Source of the DNA: Cognatundibacterium rugosum
GTDB lineage: Bacteria; Pseudomonadota; Gammaproteobacteria; Burkholderiales; Burkholderiaceae_D
Assembly (NCBI RefSeq): GCF_014284365.1
Contig: NZ_JACOGG010000001.1
Coordinates: forward strand, 124,001-188,000
Direction of reading: 5' to 3'
Length of the DNA stretch: 64,000 bases
Below, piece by piece: positions 16,406 through 26,205 of this stretch; within the stretch, counting starts at the first letter, position 1; every line of letters begins with the position of its first letter. Made by a program: the position numbers and the translations under genes. A model generated the notes under the pieces. The model saw nothing but the letters and a program-made list of their open reading frames with translations. It had not been told where the DNA came from and searched no databases.

Positions 16406-17602
16406 TTATTGAGCACCGACTGCCTGGTAAGCCAGCCGTTTAAAATCAAATGAAAACGGATGCCAGAAGCTCATCAGCTTCTGGGTCATCAATACACCGG
16501 CGATCTGATGACGCGGCGAGATCCACCAGTGTGTACCCGCGATACCACCCCATTCAAATTCGCCAGCTGCAGCAGGTGGATCATTCACGTCCGGCTGCAA
16601 CGTAACGGCACCGCCCAGACCAAAGCCCTTGTTCGGTACGTTGCCTATGCCAGGAAAGCTGATGCCTGTCCCGGCTGGCAACTGATTTTGCATCATCAGC
16701 GCCATGCTTTCCGGCTTCAGGATCGCATCGCCACCGGGCAGGAAAGTGCGCATCAGCGCCAGCATGTCATGCATGCTGGAGACCAGACCACCGCCACCTG
16801 ACAAGCGCGCGACTGGCTGTGTAAAAGCACCCGGATACGGCGATTTATCCAGTCTGCGCAAACCACGTTGCAGAATATTTTGCGGATCGGCACCACTGTA
16901 ATACGCAGTCAGCCGGCTGTGCTGGGCTTGCGGCACATAGAAGCCGGTATCGTCCATGCCGAGTGGATTAAAAATACGCAAACGCAGGAATTGCTCGAAA
17001 TCCCTGCCACTGACCACTTCGACTACGCGCGATAAGACATCACTTGCAATCGAATATTGCCAGGCGCTGCCCGGATGAAAATTCAATGGCAAGTCTTCCA
17101 GCAAGGTGATCATCTCCGCCAGCGTCTGAAATGCATTCAGCACCCGTCTTTCATTGTAGGCTTTGTAAAGCAGGCTGCCATGATCGAGCAAGCCATAGCC
17201 GAGGCCGGACGTATGGTTCAGTAAATGACGTATCGTAATCGCTGAGTGAGCCGCTTCGGTATCGTCCAGACTGCGTGCATCCGGCCGCAATACGCGACGC
17301 TTAGCCAACTGCGGAATATAGGGGTCGACCGGATCATCCAGTCCCAGTTTGCAATCCTCCACCAACAGCAGGATCGCCATCGAGGTGATCAGCTTGGTGT
17401 TAGAAAAAATCCGGAATAAATGATCTTCGCGTAGTGGGATATCGTTTTCTTTATCAGCCCAACCGGCGCAATGCAGATGCACCAGATCCTGACCCTTCAG
17501 CACCGCAGTGGAGACACCCGCCAGTATCTGGCGATCCACATACTTTTGCATTGTTGCGTTGACTTGAGCAAAATCGTAAGACATAGGTTTAAGATGAGTC
17601 AT
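16406..17602 (-). CDS. Beta-lactamase-fold serine hydrolase (class C/esterase-like)
   Basis: 398 residues. SxxK motif SNTK near residue 68 (LFRIFSNTKLITSMA), a YSI motif in WQYSIASDVLSRVV as the YxN equivalent, and GIAGTHWWISP as the third box. No signal peptide is visible, which favours an intracellular esterase (EstB-like) over a penicillin-binding enzyme. A second Met lies at residue 7. Probably one unit with the downstream phosphoesterase gene. The divergent glycerate kinase begins 41 bases away. Confidence 0.88.
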   Translation of the reverse strand: MTHLKPMSYDFAQVNATMQKYVDRQILAGVSTAVLKGQDLVHLHCAGWADKENDIPLREDHLFRIFSNTKLITSMAILLLVEDCKLGLDDPVDPYIPQLAKRRVLRPDARSLDDTEAAHSAITIRHLLNHTSGLGYGLLDHGSLLYKAYNERRVLNAFQTLAEMITLLEDLPLNFHPGSAWQYSIASDVLSRVVEVVSGRDFEQFLRLRIFNPLGMDDTGFYVPQAQHSRLTAYYSGADPQNILQRGLRRLDKSPYPGAFTQPVARLSGGGGLVSSMHDMLALMRTFLPGGDAILKPESMALMMQNQLPAGTGISFPGIGNVPNKGFGLGGAVTLQPDVNDPPAAAGEFEWGGIAGTHWWISPRHQIAGVLMTQKLMSFWHPFSFDFKRLAYQAVGAQ

Positions 17603-17643
17603 GCGCAGTTCCGCGCAAAACCGTCATCTTACTCCTCTACGCC

Positions 17644-18912
17644 ATGACTATTTCGTACCCACGCCAATTTCTGCATTCCTTGTTCAACTGCGCAGTCGAC
17701 GCTGCCAGCGCCAGCCAGCGTCTGCCTGCCTTCTTACCCAGTCCACCCGCGCACGGCCGTACCGTCGTGATCGGTGCCGGTAAAGCCGCTGCAGCCATGG
17801 CGCTGGCGGTAGAGCAGCACTGGCAGGGACCACTGTCCGGGCTGGTGGTGACACGTTATGGACATGGTGCGCCATGTCAGCAGATCGAAGTGATCGAAGC
17901 CGCCCATCCGGTGCCCGATGCGGCCGGACAGCAGGCAGCGCAACGCATACGGCAACAGTTGCAGGACCTGACTGCGGAAGATCTGGTGTTATGCCTGATT
18001 TCCGGTGGCGGTTCAGCCTTGCTGGCCTTACCGGCGCCCGGCATCAGCTTGCAACAGAAACAGGCGATCAATAAAGCGCTGTTGCGCAGCGGCGCCAGCA
18101 TCAGTGAAATGAATTGCGTACGCAAACACCTGTCTGCCATCAAGGGCGGTCGCCTGGCGCTGGCGTGTGGACCGGCGCGTGTCGTGACCTTGTTGATTTC
18201 CGACGTGCCCGGTGACGAAGCGCACGTGATTGCCAGCGGCCCCACCCTGCCTGATCCCGGTACCTGTGCACAGGCACTGGCCATCATACAAAAATATCAG
18301 ATTACGCTGCCTGACAGCGTATTGGCAGACTGGCATAGCGGCGCGGCTGAAACCCCCAAGCCCGGCGATCCACGCTTCCACGGGCATACGCATCACATCA
18401 TCAGCACGGCGCAACAATCGCTGCAGGCGGCTGCCGCCAAAGCCCGTGAAGCTGGCATCGCGGCCTATATTCTGTCCGATGAAATCGAAGGCGAGGCAGC
18501 CGATATCGGTCTGATGCATGCGGCACTGGCACGCCAGATCGCACAGCATGGCCAGCCCTTTCAGACACCCTGTGTGCTGTTATCGGGCGGGGAAACCAGT
18601 GTGACAGTGCGCGGCCAGGGGCGCGGTGGCCGCAATGCCCAGTTTTTGCTGAGTTTTGCTTTGGCCTGTGCTGGCCATCCGCGCATCCATGCACTGGCCT
18701 GCGATACCGATGGCATTGATGGTACCGAAGACAATGCGGGCGCGTATTGCGGCCCCGATACCCTGCAAAGGGCGCAGGAATTGCAGCTGTCAGGCCGGGC
18801 GATGTTGGAAAACAACGATGCCTATCATTTTTTTGAGGCTGTTAATGATTTGATCATGACTGGCCCGACCCGTACCAATGTGAATGATTTCAGAGCGATA
18901 TTGATTGTGTGA
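17644..18912 (+). CDS. Glycerate 2-kinase (MOFRL family)
   Basis: 422 residues, normal for GckA/TtuD-type kinases that phosphorylate D-glycerate to 2-phosphoglycerate. Recognisable blocks are TVVIGAGKAAAAMALAVE, LISGGGSALLALPAPG, CVRKHLSAIKGGRLA, LISDVPGDEAHVIASGP and the MOFRL C-terminus GGETSVTVRGQGRGGRNAQF. In the glyoxylate route, glyoxylate gives tartronate semialdehyde, then glycerate, then 2-phosphoglycerate, so this gene plausibly drains the product of the ureide pathway. Often annotated hydroxypyruvate reductase in error. Confidence 0.93.
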   Translation: MTISYPRQFLHSLFNCAVDAASASQRLPAFLPSPPAHGRTVVIGAGKAAAAMALAVEQHWQGPLSGLVVTRYGHGAPCQQIEVIEAAHPVPDAAGQQAAQRIRQQLQDLTAEDLVLCLISGGGSALLALPAPGISLQQKQAINKALLRSGASISEMNCVRKHLSAIKGGRLALACGPARVVTLLISDVPGDEAHVIASGPTLPDPGTCAQALAIIQKYQITLPDSVLADWHSGAAETPKPGDPRFHGHTHHIISTAQQSLQAAAAKAREAGIAAYILSDEIEGEAADIGLMHAALARQIAQHGQPFQTPCVLLSGGETSVTVRGQGRGGRNAQFLLSFALACAGHPRIHALACDTDGIDGTEDNAGAYCGPDTLQRAQELQLSGRAMLENNDAYHFFEAVNDLIMTGPTRTNVNDFRAILIV

Positions 18913-19139
18913 AAGCAGGCCACTGGCATTTATAATGCTGCCCGAATACAGAACATGTGCTTTTTATGATGATGTAGCGTATGCCGCATCTCTACCCTGA
19001 AAACGCTGTTGTTGTTGAATTTCATGCCGGCATTCCGGCTTTCTGCTGAATTTTCTGCTGACACCCTGATAACCGGATCGATGTTCTGGTCCGTTCAGGC
19101 ATGTGGCCAGTACCAGTTTCCCTGGTTGGAAAGGATAAT

Positions 19140-20720
19140 GTGACCTCAACTGCTGCAATCACCGGTTCCCGTCTGGAACTGGTCGACATCTGCAAAAGCT
19201 ATCCCTCGGTGGTCGCCAATGACCATATTCGCCTGCGCGTAGCACCGGGCGAAATTCATGCCGTGCTGGGCGAAAACGGCGCGGGTAAATCCACGCTGAT
19301 GAAAATCATCTTCGGCGCAGTCAAACCGGATTCCGGTCAGATGCGCTGGAATGGACAAACTGTACAAATCAGTTCACCGCAAGCCGCGCGCAAACTCGGC
19401 CTCTCCATGGTGTTCCAGCATTTCTCGCTGTTTGATACGCTGACTGTGACCGAAAACATCGCACTCGGACTGGAGCCGGGCATCGATATGACGCAATTGG
19501 CGGAGCAAATACGCCAGACTGGTCAGAATTATGGTCTGGAGCTGGAACCGCACCGTCATGTGCATACCCTGAGCGTGGGTGAGCGGCAAAGGGTGGAAAT
19601 CGTCCGCGCCTTGCTGACCAAACCGCAATTGCTGATCCTGGACGAGCCGACTTCGGTGCTGACCCCGCAGGCTGTGCAGAAGCTGTTTGTGACCTTACGC
19701 AAGATCGCATCGGAAGGCTGCAGTATTCTGTACATCAGTCATAAACTCGATGAAATCCGCGAACTCTGCCATTCCGCAACCGTGATGCGCATGGGTAAAG
19801 TCACTGGTCATTGCGATCCACGTCAGGAAACCGCAGCCAGTCTGTCGCGCCTGATGATCGGTGATACCGAAGTCAGCCACAGCGATCACGGCCCGCAAAC
19901 CACCGGTGCGGCCAAGCTGGTGGTACAGGGGCTGAATCTGCCCAAATCCCATGCGTTCGCCACTGCTCTGGAAGACATTTCCTTTGCCGTTCATGCGGGT
20001 GAAATCGTCGGTATTGCCGGTGTGTCCGGCAACGGGCAGCAGGAATTACTGGCCGCCTTATCGGGCGAAGACCGGCGTGCCAAGGCCGAGATGATACGGC
20101 TGCAGGATAAAGCGGTCGGCCATCGCGGACCGGCTGCGCGGCGTGCCTTAAAGCAAAGCCTGGTGCCGGAAGAAAGACTGGGACGTGGTGCGGTGCCTGA
20201 ACTGAGCCTGACCGACAATATGCTGTTATCGCATCAGCGCGCACCGTTCGTGCGACACGGCATGATCCAGTTTGCGCACACCATTGATGCAGCCGCCGCG
20301 ATCATTGCGCGTTTCCGCGTCAAGGCGTCCGGGCCGGCAGCACTGGCGCGCAGCTTATCAGGCGGCAATCTGCAGAAATTCATCGTCGGGCGCGAAATCA
20401 CACGTGAGCCAGAAGTGTTCATCGTGGCGCAACCGACTTGGGGTGTGGACATCGGTGCCGCCGCCCAGATACACAGCGAAATCCGCAAGCTACGCGCCGC
20501 AGGTTGCGCCGTGCTGGTGATTTCGGAAGAACTGGATGAATTATTCAGCTTATGCGATCGCATGCATGTGATCGCCAAAGGCCGGCTGTCGCCCTCCATT
20601 GATAGCGCAGCAGCCAGCCGCGAACAGATAGGATTATGGATGAGTGGTTTGTGGAATAGCGAAGATGGCGGGAATAGCGTGAATGCGGTGCAGCCGGCAC
20701 AGGAGGCTGAACGTGTTTAA
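19140..20720 (+). CDS. ABC transporter ATPase, double-domain (nucleoside/BMP type)
   Basis: About 526 residues from the GTG at 19140, which has GAAAGGAT five bases upstream; a longer frame from an ATG at 19101 is possible. Two complete ATPase modules: Walker A GENGAGKST, LSVGERQRVEIVRAL, LILDEPTSVLTP, and a second, degenerate module (GVSGNGQQE, LSGGNLQKFIVGREI, AQPTWGVDIGA). This is the arrangement of sugar and purine-nucleoside importers. It is the first gene of a transporter operon with two permeases and a BMP lipoprotein. Confidence 0.94.
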   Translation: MTSTAAITGSRLELVDICKSYPSVVANDHIRLRVAPGEIHAVLGENGAGKSTLMKIIFGAVKPDSGQMRWNGQTVQISSPQAARKLGLSMVFQHFSLFDTLTVTENIALGLEPGIDMTQLAEQIRQTGQNYGLELEPHRHVHTLSVGERQRVEIVRALLTKPQLLILDEPTSVLTPQAVQKLFVTLRKIASEGCSILYISHKLDEIRELCHSATVMRMGKVTGHCDPRQETAASLSRLMIGDTEVSHSDHGPQTTGAAKLVVQGLNLPKSHAFATALEDISFAVHAGEIVGIAGVSGNGQQELLAALSGEDRRAKAEMIRLQDKAVGHRGPAARRALKQSLVPEERLGRGAVPELSLTDNMLLSHQRAPFVRHGMIQFAHTIDAAAAIIARFRVKASGPAALARSLSGGNLQKFIVGREITREPEVFIVAQPTWGVDIGAAAQIHSEIRKLRAAGCAVLVISEELDELFSLCDRMHVIAKGRLSPSIDSAAASREQIGLWMSGLWNSEDGGNSVNAVQPAQEAERV

Positions 20721-21777
20721 ACTGGAATTACGACCCGGCTCATCGCGCCTGATGGCGTATTGTTCACCATTGCTGGCGGTGGCACTGACCATATTCTTTG
20801 GTGCTCTGCTGTTCGTCGCTCTAGGAAAAAATCCTGTGACCGGTCTGCAAGTGTTTTTGCTGGAACCGCTGCGCAATCTGTCAGCCATCTCGGAACTGCT
20901 GCTGAAAACCACGCCGCTGGTGTTATGCGCACTCGGCTTATCGGTCTGTTACCGTGCCAATGTCTGGAATATCGGCGCGGAAGGACAATTGATCGCAGGC
21001 GGCCTGGCCGCCGGTGCCACCGTACTGTTTTTCGATCAGGGCAGTGGAGCCAGCCCCTGGCTGGTTTTACTGAGCGCTTCACTGGCTGGCGTCGCCGGTG
21101 GCGCCTGCTGGGCCAGTATCACAGCGCTGTTACGCGACCGTTTTCATGCCAATGAAATTCTGGTGTCGCTGATGCTGACTTACATCGCACAGTTATTCCT
21201 GATGTATGCGGTGAATGGCCCGCTGAAAGACCCGAATGGCATGAACTTCCCGCAATCCAAAGTCTTTTCCAGCGACTATCTGCTGCCGCATCTGTTTTCC
21301 GGCAGCCGTCTGCATATCGGCTTTATCGTGATGCTGGCAGCAACGGCCGCGATGGCGGTATTCGTGTATCGCAGCTTTGCCGGTTACCGCCTGACAGTGG
21401 GTGGACTGGCACCGCTGGCGGCCCGTTATGCCGGTTTTTCCAGCCGCAACGCACTCTGGACTTCGTTGCTGATTTCCGGTGGTTTCGCCGGTCTGGCCGG
21501 TGCGTTTGAAGTGACTGGACCTATCGGTCAGGTATTACCGTCGATCTCGCCGGGATATGGCTTTGCCGCGATTATCGTGGCATTTATTGGCCGCCTCAAT
21601 CCCATCGGCACCATTTTTGGCGGTCTGGTGTTATCGCTGTTTTATCTGGGCGGTGAAATGGCGCAATCGCGTCTGGGTCTGCCATCAGCCATCACCGGCT
21701 TATTCCAAGGCATGCTGCTGTTCATGCTGCTGGCCTGTGACACGCTCATCCACTACCGTCTGCGCTGGAAAAAATAA
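20713..21777 (+). CDS. ABC transporter permease (nucleoside/BMP type), subunit 1
   Basis: About 354 residues from the GTG at 20713, with a perfect AGGAGG six bases upstream; it overlaps the ATPase gene by 8 bases. Multi-span permease of the BPD_transp_2 family, with VCYRANVWNIGAEGQLIAGG and GLAGAFEVTGPIGQVLPSISPGYGFAAI, the blocks that mark YufP/NupP-like nucleoside permeases. It sits in the inner membrane and pairs with the next gene. Confidence 0.93.
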   Translation: MFKLELRPGSSRLMAYCSPLLAVALTIFFGALLFVALGKNPVTGLQVFLLEPLRNLSAISELLLKTTPLVLCALGLSVCYRANVWNIGAEGQLIAGGLAAGATVLFFDQGSGASPWLVLLSASLAGVAGGACWASITALLRDRFHANEILVSLMLTYIAQLFLMYAVNGPLKDPNGMNFPQSKVFSSDYLLPHLFSGSRLHIGFIVMLAATAAMAVFVYRSFAGYRLTVGGLAPLAARYAGFSSRNALWTSLLISGGFAGLAGAFEVTGPIGQVLPSISPGYGFAAIIVAFIGRLNPIGTIFGGLVLSLFYLGGEMAQSRLGLPSAITGLFQGMLLFMLLACDTLIHYRLRWKK

Positions 21778-21780
21778 TTC

Positions 21781-22692
21781 ATGGAAAACTTTGCTTCTTT
21801 AATTGCCGCCTCCATCAATTCCGGCACCCCTTTGCTGATCGCGGCACTCGGCCTGCTGATCAATGAACGTGCAGGCGTGCTGAATCTGGGTGCAGAAGGC
21901 ATGATGCTGGTCGCGGCCATCGTCGGTTTCGCAGTTGCGCACCAGACCCACAATCCCTGGCTGGGTTTTGCCGCAGGTGCAGTCGCCGGCATGCTGATGG
22001 CAACGCTGTTTGCGTGGCTGGCCTTGTCACTGGCAACCAATCAGGTCGCAACCGGGCTGACCTTGTCTATCTTCGGTACCGGCTTATCGGCGTTCATCGG
22101 TCAGTCTTTTGTGGGCCAGTCGCTGCCTGCAGTCAGCCACGGCATTCCCGTGCTGAATCAATTGCCCTTTGTCGGCAAAGCCTTATTTGATCAGCATCTG
22201 GCGGTGTATTTCAGTCTGCTGCTATGCGCCGGACTGATCTGGTTTTTATACCGCAGCCGTACCGGACTGGTGTTGCGCGCAGTCGGCGAATCGCCTGAAT
22301 CAGCCCATGCGCTTGGTTATCCGGTATTGCGTATCCGCTTTCTGGCCCTGTTGTTTAGCGGTGCCTGCTGCGGTATCGCCGGTGCTTATCTGTCGATTAT
22401 CTACACGCCAATGTGGGTGGAAGGCTTAGTCGCGGGTCGCGGCTGGATCGCACTGGCGCTGACCACCTTCGCGACATGGCGTCCGGCACGGGTCTTGCTC
22501 GGTGCTTTACTGTTCGGCAGCGTAACTATCCTGCAATTTCATTTTCAGGCGATAGGGATAGCGATTCCCTCGCAGATCCTGTCTATGCTGCCTTATGTTG
22601 CCACCATCGTAGTGCTGGTCCTGATCTCGCGTAATCCTGACTGGATACGCCTGAATATGCCAGCCTCGCTGGGTAAGCCCTTCCGTCCTTAA
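21781..22692 (+). CDS. ABC transporter permease (nucleoside/BMP type), subunit 2
   Basis: 303 residues, 3 bases after the previous stop. BPD_transp_2 family with LINERAGVLNLGAEGMMLVAA, then AVGESPESAHALGYPVLRIR and IYTPMWVEGLVAGRGWIALALTTF. It is the shorter YufQ/NupQ-type partner. Confidence 0.93.
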   Translation: MENFASLIAASINSGTPLLIAALGLLINERAGVLNLGAEGMMLVAAIVGFAVAHQTHNPWLGFAAGAVAGMLMATLFAWLALSLATNQVATGLTLSIFGTGLSAFIGQSFVGQSLPAVSHGIPVLNQLPFVGKALFDQHLAVYFSLLLCAGLIWFLYRSRTGLVLRAVGESPESAHALGYPVLRIRFLALLFSGACCGIAGAYLSIIYTPMWVEGLVAGRGWIALALTTFATWRPARVLLGALLFGSVTILQFHFQAIGIAIPSQILSMLPYVATIVVLVLISRNPDWIRLNMPASLGKPFRP

Positions 22693-22748
22693 TGACGGTG
22701 CTGTTGATTTTGAAATGAATTTACTGTTTTGTTCACTGAAGGAAGTCC

Positions 22749-23891
22749 ATGATGACAATCTCCCGTAGAAAAACCCTGGTCGCTGCAATCTCGTTTGCCG
22801 TACTCGGACTGGCCGCCTGCGGCAAGAAAGACGAAGCGCAGCCAGCTGCTTCCGCAGCATCCGGTGCCGCCGCTGCCAACAGCGCAGAAGCACTGAAAGT
22901 CGCCTTCATTTACGTGGGCCCAGTCGGCGACGCAGGCTGGACTTACGCGCATGACGCGGCCCGTAAGCAAGTCGAGGCACAGTATGGCGAAAAAGTAAAA
23001 ACCACTTTCGTCGAAAACGTCCCGGAAAGCGCAGCCGATGCAGAACGCGTCATCCGCGATCTGGCCAGCCAGGGCAACAAACTGATTTTCGGGACCACCT
23101 TCGGTTATATGGAAGCGATGGTCAAAGTCGCCAAGGATTTCCCGGACGTGAAATTCGAACATGCAACTGGCTTCAAAACTGCTGCCAATCTGGCGCAATA
23201 CGATGTGCGTACCTATGAAGGCGCGTATCTGGCCGGTGTCGCCGCTGGTAAGCTGAGCAAATCCGGCAAGCTGGGTGTGGTCGCTTCGGTACCAATTCCT
23301 GAAGTGCTGCGTAATATCAACTCCTTCACACTGGGCGCACGCTCTGTGAATCCGAATGCCACGACCAAAGTCGTGTGGGTCAATAAATGGTTTGATCCGG
23401 GCAAAGAACGTGAAGCAGCGATCACCCTGATCGGTCAGGGCGTGGACGTACTGATGCAAAATACAGACTCCGCCGCGGTAGTACAAACGGCAGAAGAAAA
23501 AGGCGTGCTCGCATTCGGCTGGGACAGCGACATGACTAAGTTCGGCCCGAAAGCCCACGTCGCCGCCTCTACCATAGACTGGAGCGTGTACTACAACAAA
23601 CGTGTAGGCGAAGTGCTGGAAGGTAAATGGAAATCAGACACTACCTGGTGGGGCCTGAAAGAAAATATGATAGACCTCAAGTCTTTCAATGCCACGCTGT
23701 CTGATGAAGTCAAAAAACTCATCGCAGAACGTCGTCAGGGTGTGATCGATGGTACTGCACCTATCTGGAAAGGTCCGATCAAGGACAATACCGGTAAAGA
23801 AGTGCTGGGCAAAGATGCTGTCGCAGACGACAAATTCCTGCATGAAGTGAAGTTCTATGTGGAAGGCGTGGACGGTAAGGTTCCGGGCTAA
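22749..23891 (+). CDS. BMP-family ABC transporter substrate-binding lipoprotein
   Basis: 380 residues (or 379 from the adjacent ATG at 22752). Lipobox LAAC after a short signal, an Ala-rich linker, then a periplasmic binding domain of the Bmp/PnrA family: VAFIYVGPVGDAGWTYAHD, GTTFGYMEAMVKVA, YEGAYLAGVAAGKLSK, VLAFGWDSDM. Relatives bind purine nucleosides or bases. Placed with the transporter operon near purine-degradation genes, it likely feeds purine salvage or breakdown. Confidence 0.93.
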   Translation: MMTISRRKTLVAAISFAVLGLAACGKKDEAQPAASAASGAAAANSAEALKVAFIYVGPVGDAGWTYAHDAARKQVEAQYGEKVKTTFVENVPESAADAERVIRDLASQGNKLIFGTTFGYMEAMVKVAKDFPDVKFEHATGFKTAANLAQYDVRTYEGAYLAGVAAGKLSKSGKLGVVASVPIPEVLRNINSFTLGARSVNPNATTKVVWVNKWFDPGKEREAAITLIGQGVDVLMQNTDSAAVVQTAEEKGVLAFGWDSDMTKFGPKAHVAASTIDWSVYYNKRVGEVLEGKWKSDTTWWGLKENMIDLKSFNATLSDEVKKLIAERRQGVIDGTAPIWKGPIKDNTGKEVLGKDAVADDKFLHEVKFYVEGVDGKVPG

Positions 23892-23919
23892 TACCGGGCG
23901 AAACTAAGCTGTCCCAAAT

Positions 23920-23954
23920 AAAAACGCGGCTCACCAGTGAGCCGCGTTTTTTTA
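23920..23954 (+). terminator. Intrinsic terminator of the BMP transporter operon
   Basis: AAAACGCGGCTCA pairs with TGAGCCGCGTTTT and is followed by further T. With T on the right and A on the left it can also act on the minus-strand LysR gene, which ends at 23958. Confidence 0.93.
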
Positions 23955-23957
23955 TGG

Positions 23958-24884
23958 CTAAGCGCACACCTGTTGCGCTGACTCGGCAATGATTTTGCGT
24001 AACCATTGCACTTCCGCTGCCGCATGCACACGTTCATGCCAGAGCATGAAGAATTTCATTTTAGGCATAGGCACCGGCACCGGCAGCACTTCGATCGGCC
24101 AGTCTTTCGCACATTGCACCGCAAAGCTGCGGCTGGTGGTGAAGAGCAGGTCAGTACGTGACAATACATACGGCACCATGCCGAAGTAAGGCAGTGTCAT
24201 CTGGATTTTGCGCTTATGCCCCAACTCGGCCAGGGCTGTGTCGATGATGCTGCGATGTCCAGCCATGTAAGGCGTCGGCGCCAGATGTGGCATATCCAGA
24301 TAGTAGCGCAGCGACAGGCCTTTGCTGACTACGGGATGTTTGCGGTTGACCATGCAAACCAGCTCATCTTCAAACAACTGAGCGATATGCAATTGCGGTG
24401 GCAGATCCGGCCAGTTGCCGATCACGCAATCGAGTTCGCCGTTTTCCAATGCAGTCGCGTAATCAAAACCTGCATTCAGCGCATGGATCACCAGACCTGC
24501 ATTGGGCGCCAGTTCACGCACTTTTTCCATCACCAGCGGCAGCAGTAACACACTCAGATAATCCGGAGCACCCAGATGAAATACGCGTTGAGTAGTCGCG
24601 GCGACAAAGGCAGGCGCGGGACTGGCGATACTCTCCATCACCTTCAGCCCCTGCTGTGCCAGTTGCAATAACTCCTGACCGCGCTCGGTCGGTGTCATGC
24701 CGTTTTTCCCGCGCACCAGAATCGCATCGCCAGTGATATCGCGCAGGCGCTTGAGCATATTACTGATCGCAGGCTGTGACTGTCCCAGCTTCATCGCGGT
24801 ACGGGTCACACTGCGCTCAGTCAGCAAGGTGTGCAGCACGCGCAGTAAATTGGTATCGAGCTGATCGACCAGACGCGGGTTCAT
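23958..24884 (-). CDS. LysR-family transcriptional regulator
   Basis: 308 residues. N-terminal HTH (LLRVLHTLLTERSVTRTAMK, LGQSQPAISNMLKRLRDITG), then the two-lobed effector domain (VFHLGAPDYLSVLLLPLVM, ELDCVIGNWPDLPPQLHIAQ). It overlaps the amidotransferase gene start region by 4 bases and is the second gene of that unit. It faces the BMP transporter operon tail to tail. The regulated genes cannot be inferred from position. Confidence 0.93.
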   Translation of the reverse strand: MNPRLVDQLDTNLLRVLHTLLTERSVTRTAMKLGQSQPAISNMLKRLRDITGDAILVRGKNGMTPTERGQELLQLAQQGLKVMESIASPAPAFVAATTQRVFHLGAPDYLSVLLLPLVMEKVRELAPNAGLVIHALNAGFDYATALENGELDCVIGNWPDLPPQLHIAQLFEDELVCMVNRKHPVVSKGLSLRYYLDMPHLAPTPYMAGHRSIIDTALAELGHKRKIQMTLPYFGMVPYVLSRTDLLFTTSRSFAVQCAKDWPIEVLPVPVPMPKMKFFMLWHERVHAAAEVQWLRKIIAESAQQVCA

Positions 24885-25663
24885 GCGGCCTCTCCTGCCA
24901 GCCAGACATCCCCATCAACGAAGACTTTCAGCTCACCGGGCTGGTACTGGGTCCAGCATTCATTATGGGTGAGCGGCTCGGTCACTATCACTGCCACCTT
25001 GTCGCGCGGTGTAGTCACTTCAGAAAAATCCACACTCATTTGTTCATCCGACAGACTGGCAGTAGGGAAAGGATACTGACGCACGATGTAGTGCAGCTTG
25101 GTCGAACAATGAGTGAACAAGGCTTCTCCATTTGACAGCATCAGATTGAAGGTGCCATAGGCCGCGATTTCAGCACAAATCTCTTGCATGAAGCGGCTCA
25201 ATGCAGGCAAGTCCGGACTTTGCTCTCCAAAGCGTTCACGCATACGCTGTAGCAAATAGCAAAACGCAGTTTCACTGTCTGTGCTGCCGACCGGCAGAAA
25301 GCTGCCATTCAGCTGGGGAGCAAAATTTTTCAGATCACCATTGTGGGCAAACACCCAGTATTTTCCCCAACATTCGCGCACAAACGGATGGCAGTTTTCC
25401 AACGTCACTTCGCCCTGCGTCGCTTTGCGGATATGTGCAATCACGTTTTCAGATTGGATCGGATAGCGTTTAATGAGCTCTGCCACCGGCGAACTCATCG
25501 CTGGCTGATGATCGACAAACAGGCGCACGCCATTGCCTTCAAAAAAAGCGATACCCCAGCCATCTTTATGCTCATCGGTCAGACCGCCGCGCGTCGCAAA
25601 ACCGGTAAAGCTGAACACGATATCGGTCGGGGTATTGCAATTCATTCCTAGTAATTGACACAT
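24881..25663 (-). CDS. Class II glutamine amidotransferase (YafJ-like)
   Basis: 260 residues. Ntn-hydrolase start MCQLLGMN, with Cys2 as nucleophile after Met removal, then FTGFATRGGLTDEHKDGWGI, VIAHIRKATQGEVTLENCHPF, WVFAHNGDLKNF and GSTDSETAFCYLL. It releases ammonia from glutamine; the acceptor is unknown for this stand-alone family. Co-directional and overlapping with the LysR gene. Confidence 0.93.
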   Translation of the reverse strand: MCQLLGMNCNTPTDIVFSFTGFATRGGLTDEHKDGWGIAFFEGNGVRLFVDHQPAMSSPVAELIKRYPIQSENVIAHIRKATQGEVTLENCHPFVRECWGKYWVFAHNGDLKNFAPQLNGSFLPVGSTDSETAFCYLLQRMRERFGEQSPDLPALSRFMQEICAEIAAYGTFNLMLSNGEALFTHCSTKLHYIVRQYPFPTASLSDEQMSVDFSEVTTPRDKVAVIVTEPLTHNECWTQYQPGELKVFVDGDVWLAGEAA

Positions 25664-25813
25664 GATGCAAAGTTTAAATGTTCACACGATCTACCTTAAC
25701 ATAAGCCGGCTGGCTATTGCGCTCTGGGCTGTGCAGAACACGTAAATCCTTGCTAACTGCCGCACTTGCTGTGCTATATTGGTAATTAATTAAGCAATGC
25801 AGATGGAGGGGAA

Positions 25814-26158
25814 ATGATTTATCACGGCTACTTATACGACTCTATCATCAGAGCTATCCCGGAACTGGCTGAAGTCGCGCCAACACAGTATCCTGCACTG
25901 CTGGAGGCAGCGCAGCAAACGGCTTTCAACAGTCAGCGCCGTCACTGGAGGGCAGTTGCCAGCGGTGCAATCTACATCCTAGCCTTTGTAGCGTTTACGT
26001 ACGATTCCGAGCTGTTTGGCGCGCTGTTTATGGTAACGCTGAGCTTCTTGCTGCAATTGTTGGCCGATTATATCTACCTGCGTACCCTGCGCCCTGCAGT
26101 GCTGGCTTTGCTGGATCATGAACAAAAACCTGCATCTGCCGGCGTCCAGCACGCCTGA
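25814..26158 (+). CDS. Small inner-membrane protein of unknown function
   Basis: 114 residues, with a strong ribosome site (GGAGGGGAA) before the ATG. A soluble N-terminal part of about 50 residues (MIYHGYLYDSIIRAIPELAE) is followed by two adjacent hydrophobic segments (AIYILAFVAFTYD; LFGALFMVTLSFLLQLLADY) and a short polar tail. I do not recognise the family. Its stop lies about 50 bases from that of the convergent mnmE. Confidence 0.75.
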   Translation: MIYHGYLYDSIIRAIPELAEVAPTQYPALLEAAQQTAFNSQRRHWRAVASGAIYILAFVAFTYDSELFGALFMVTLSFLLQLLADYIYLRTLRPAVLALLDHEQKPASAGVQHA

Positions 26159-26205
26159 CAGATACACCGAGCTGGCAGGACGCGATAAACCGAACTGCCT
26201 GACGC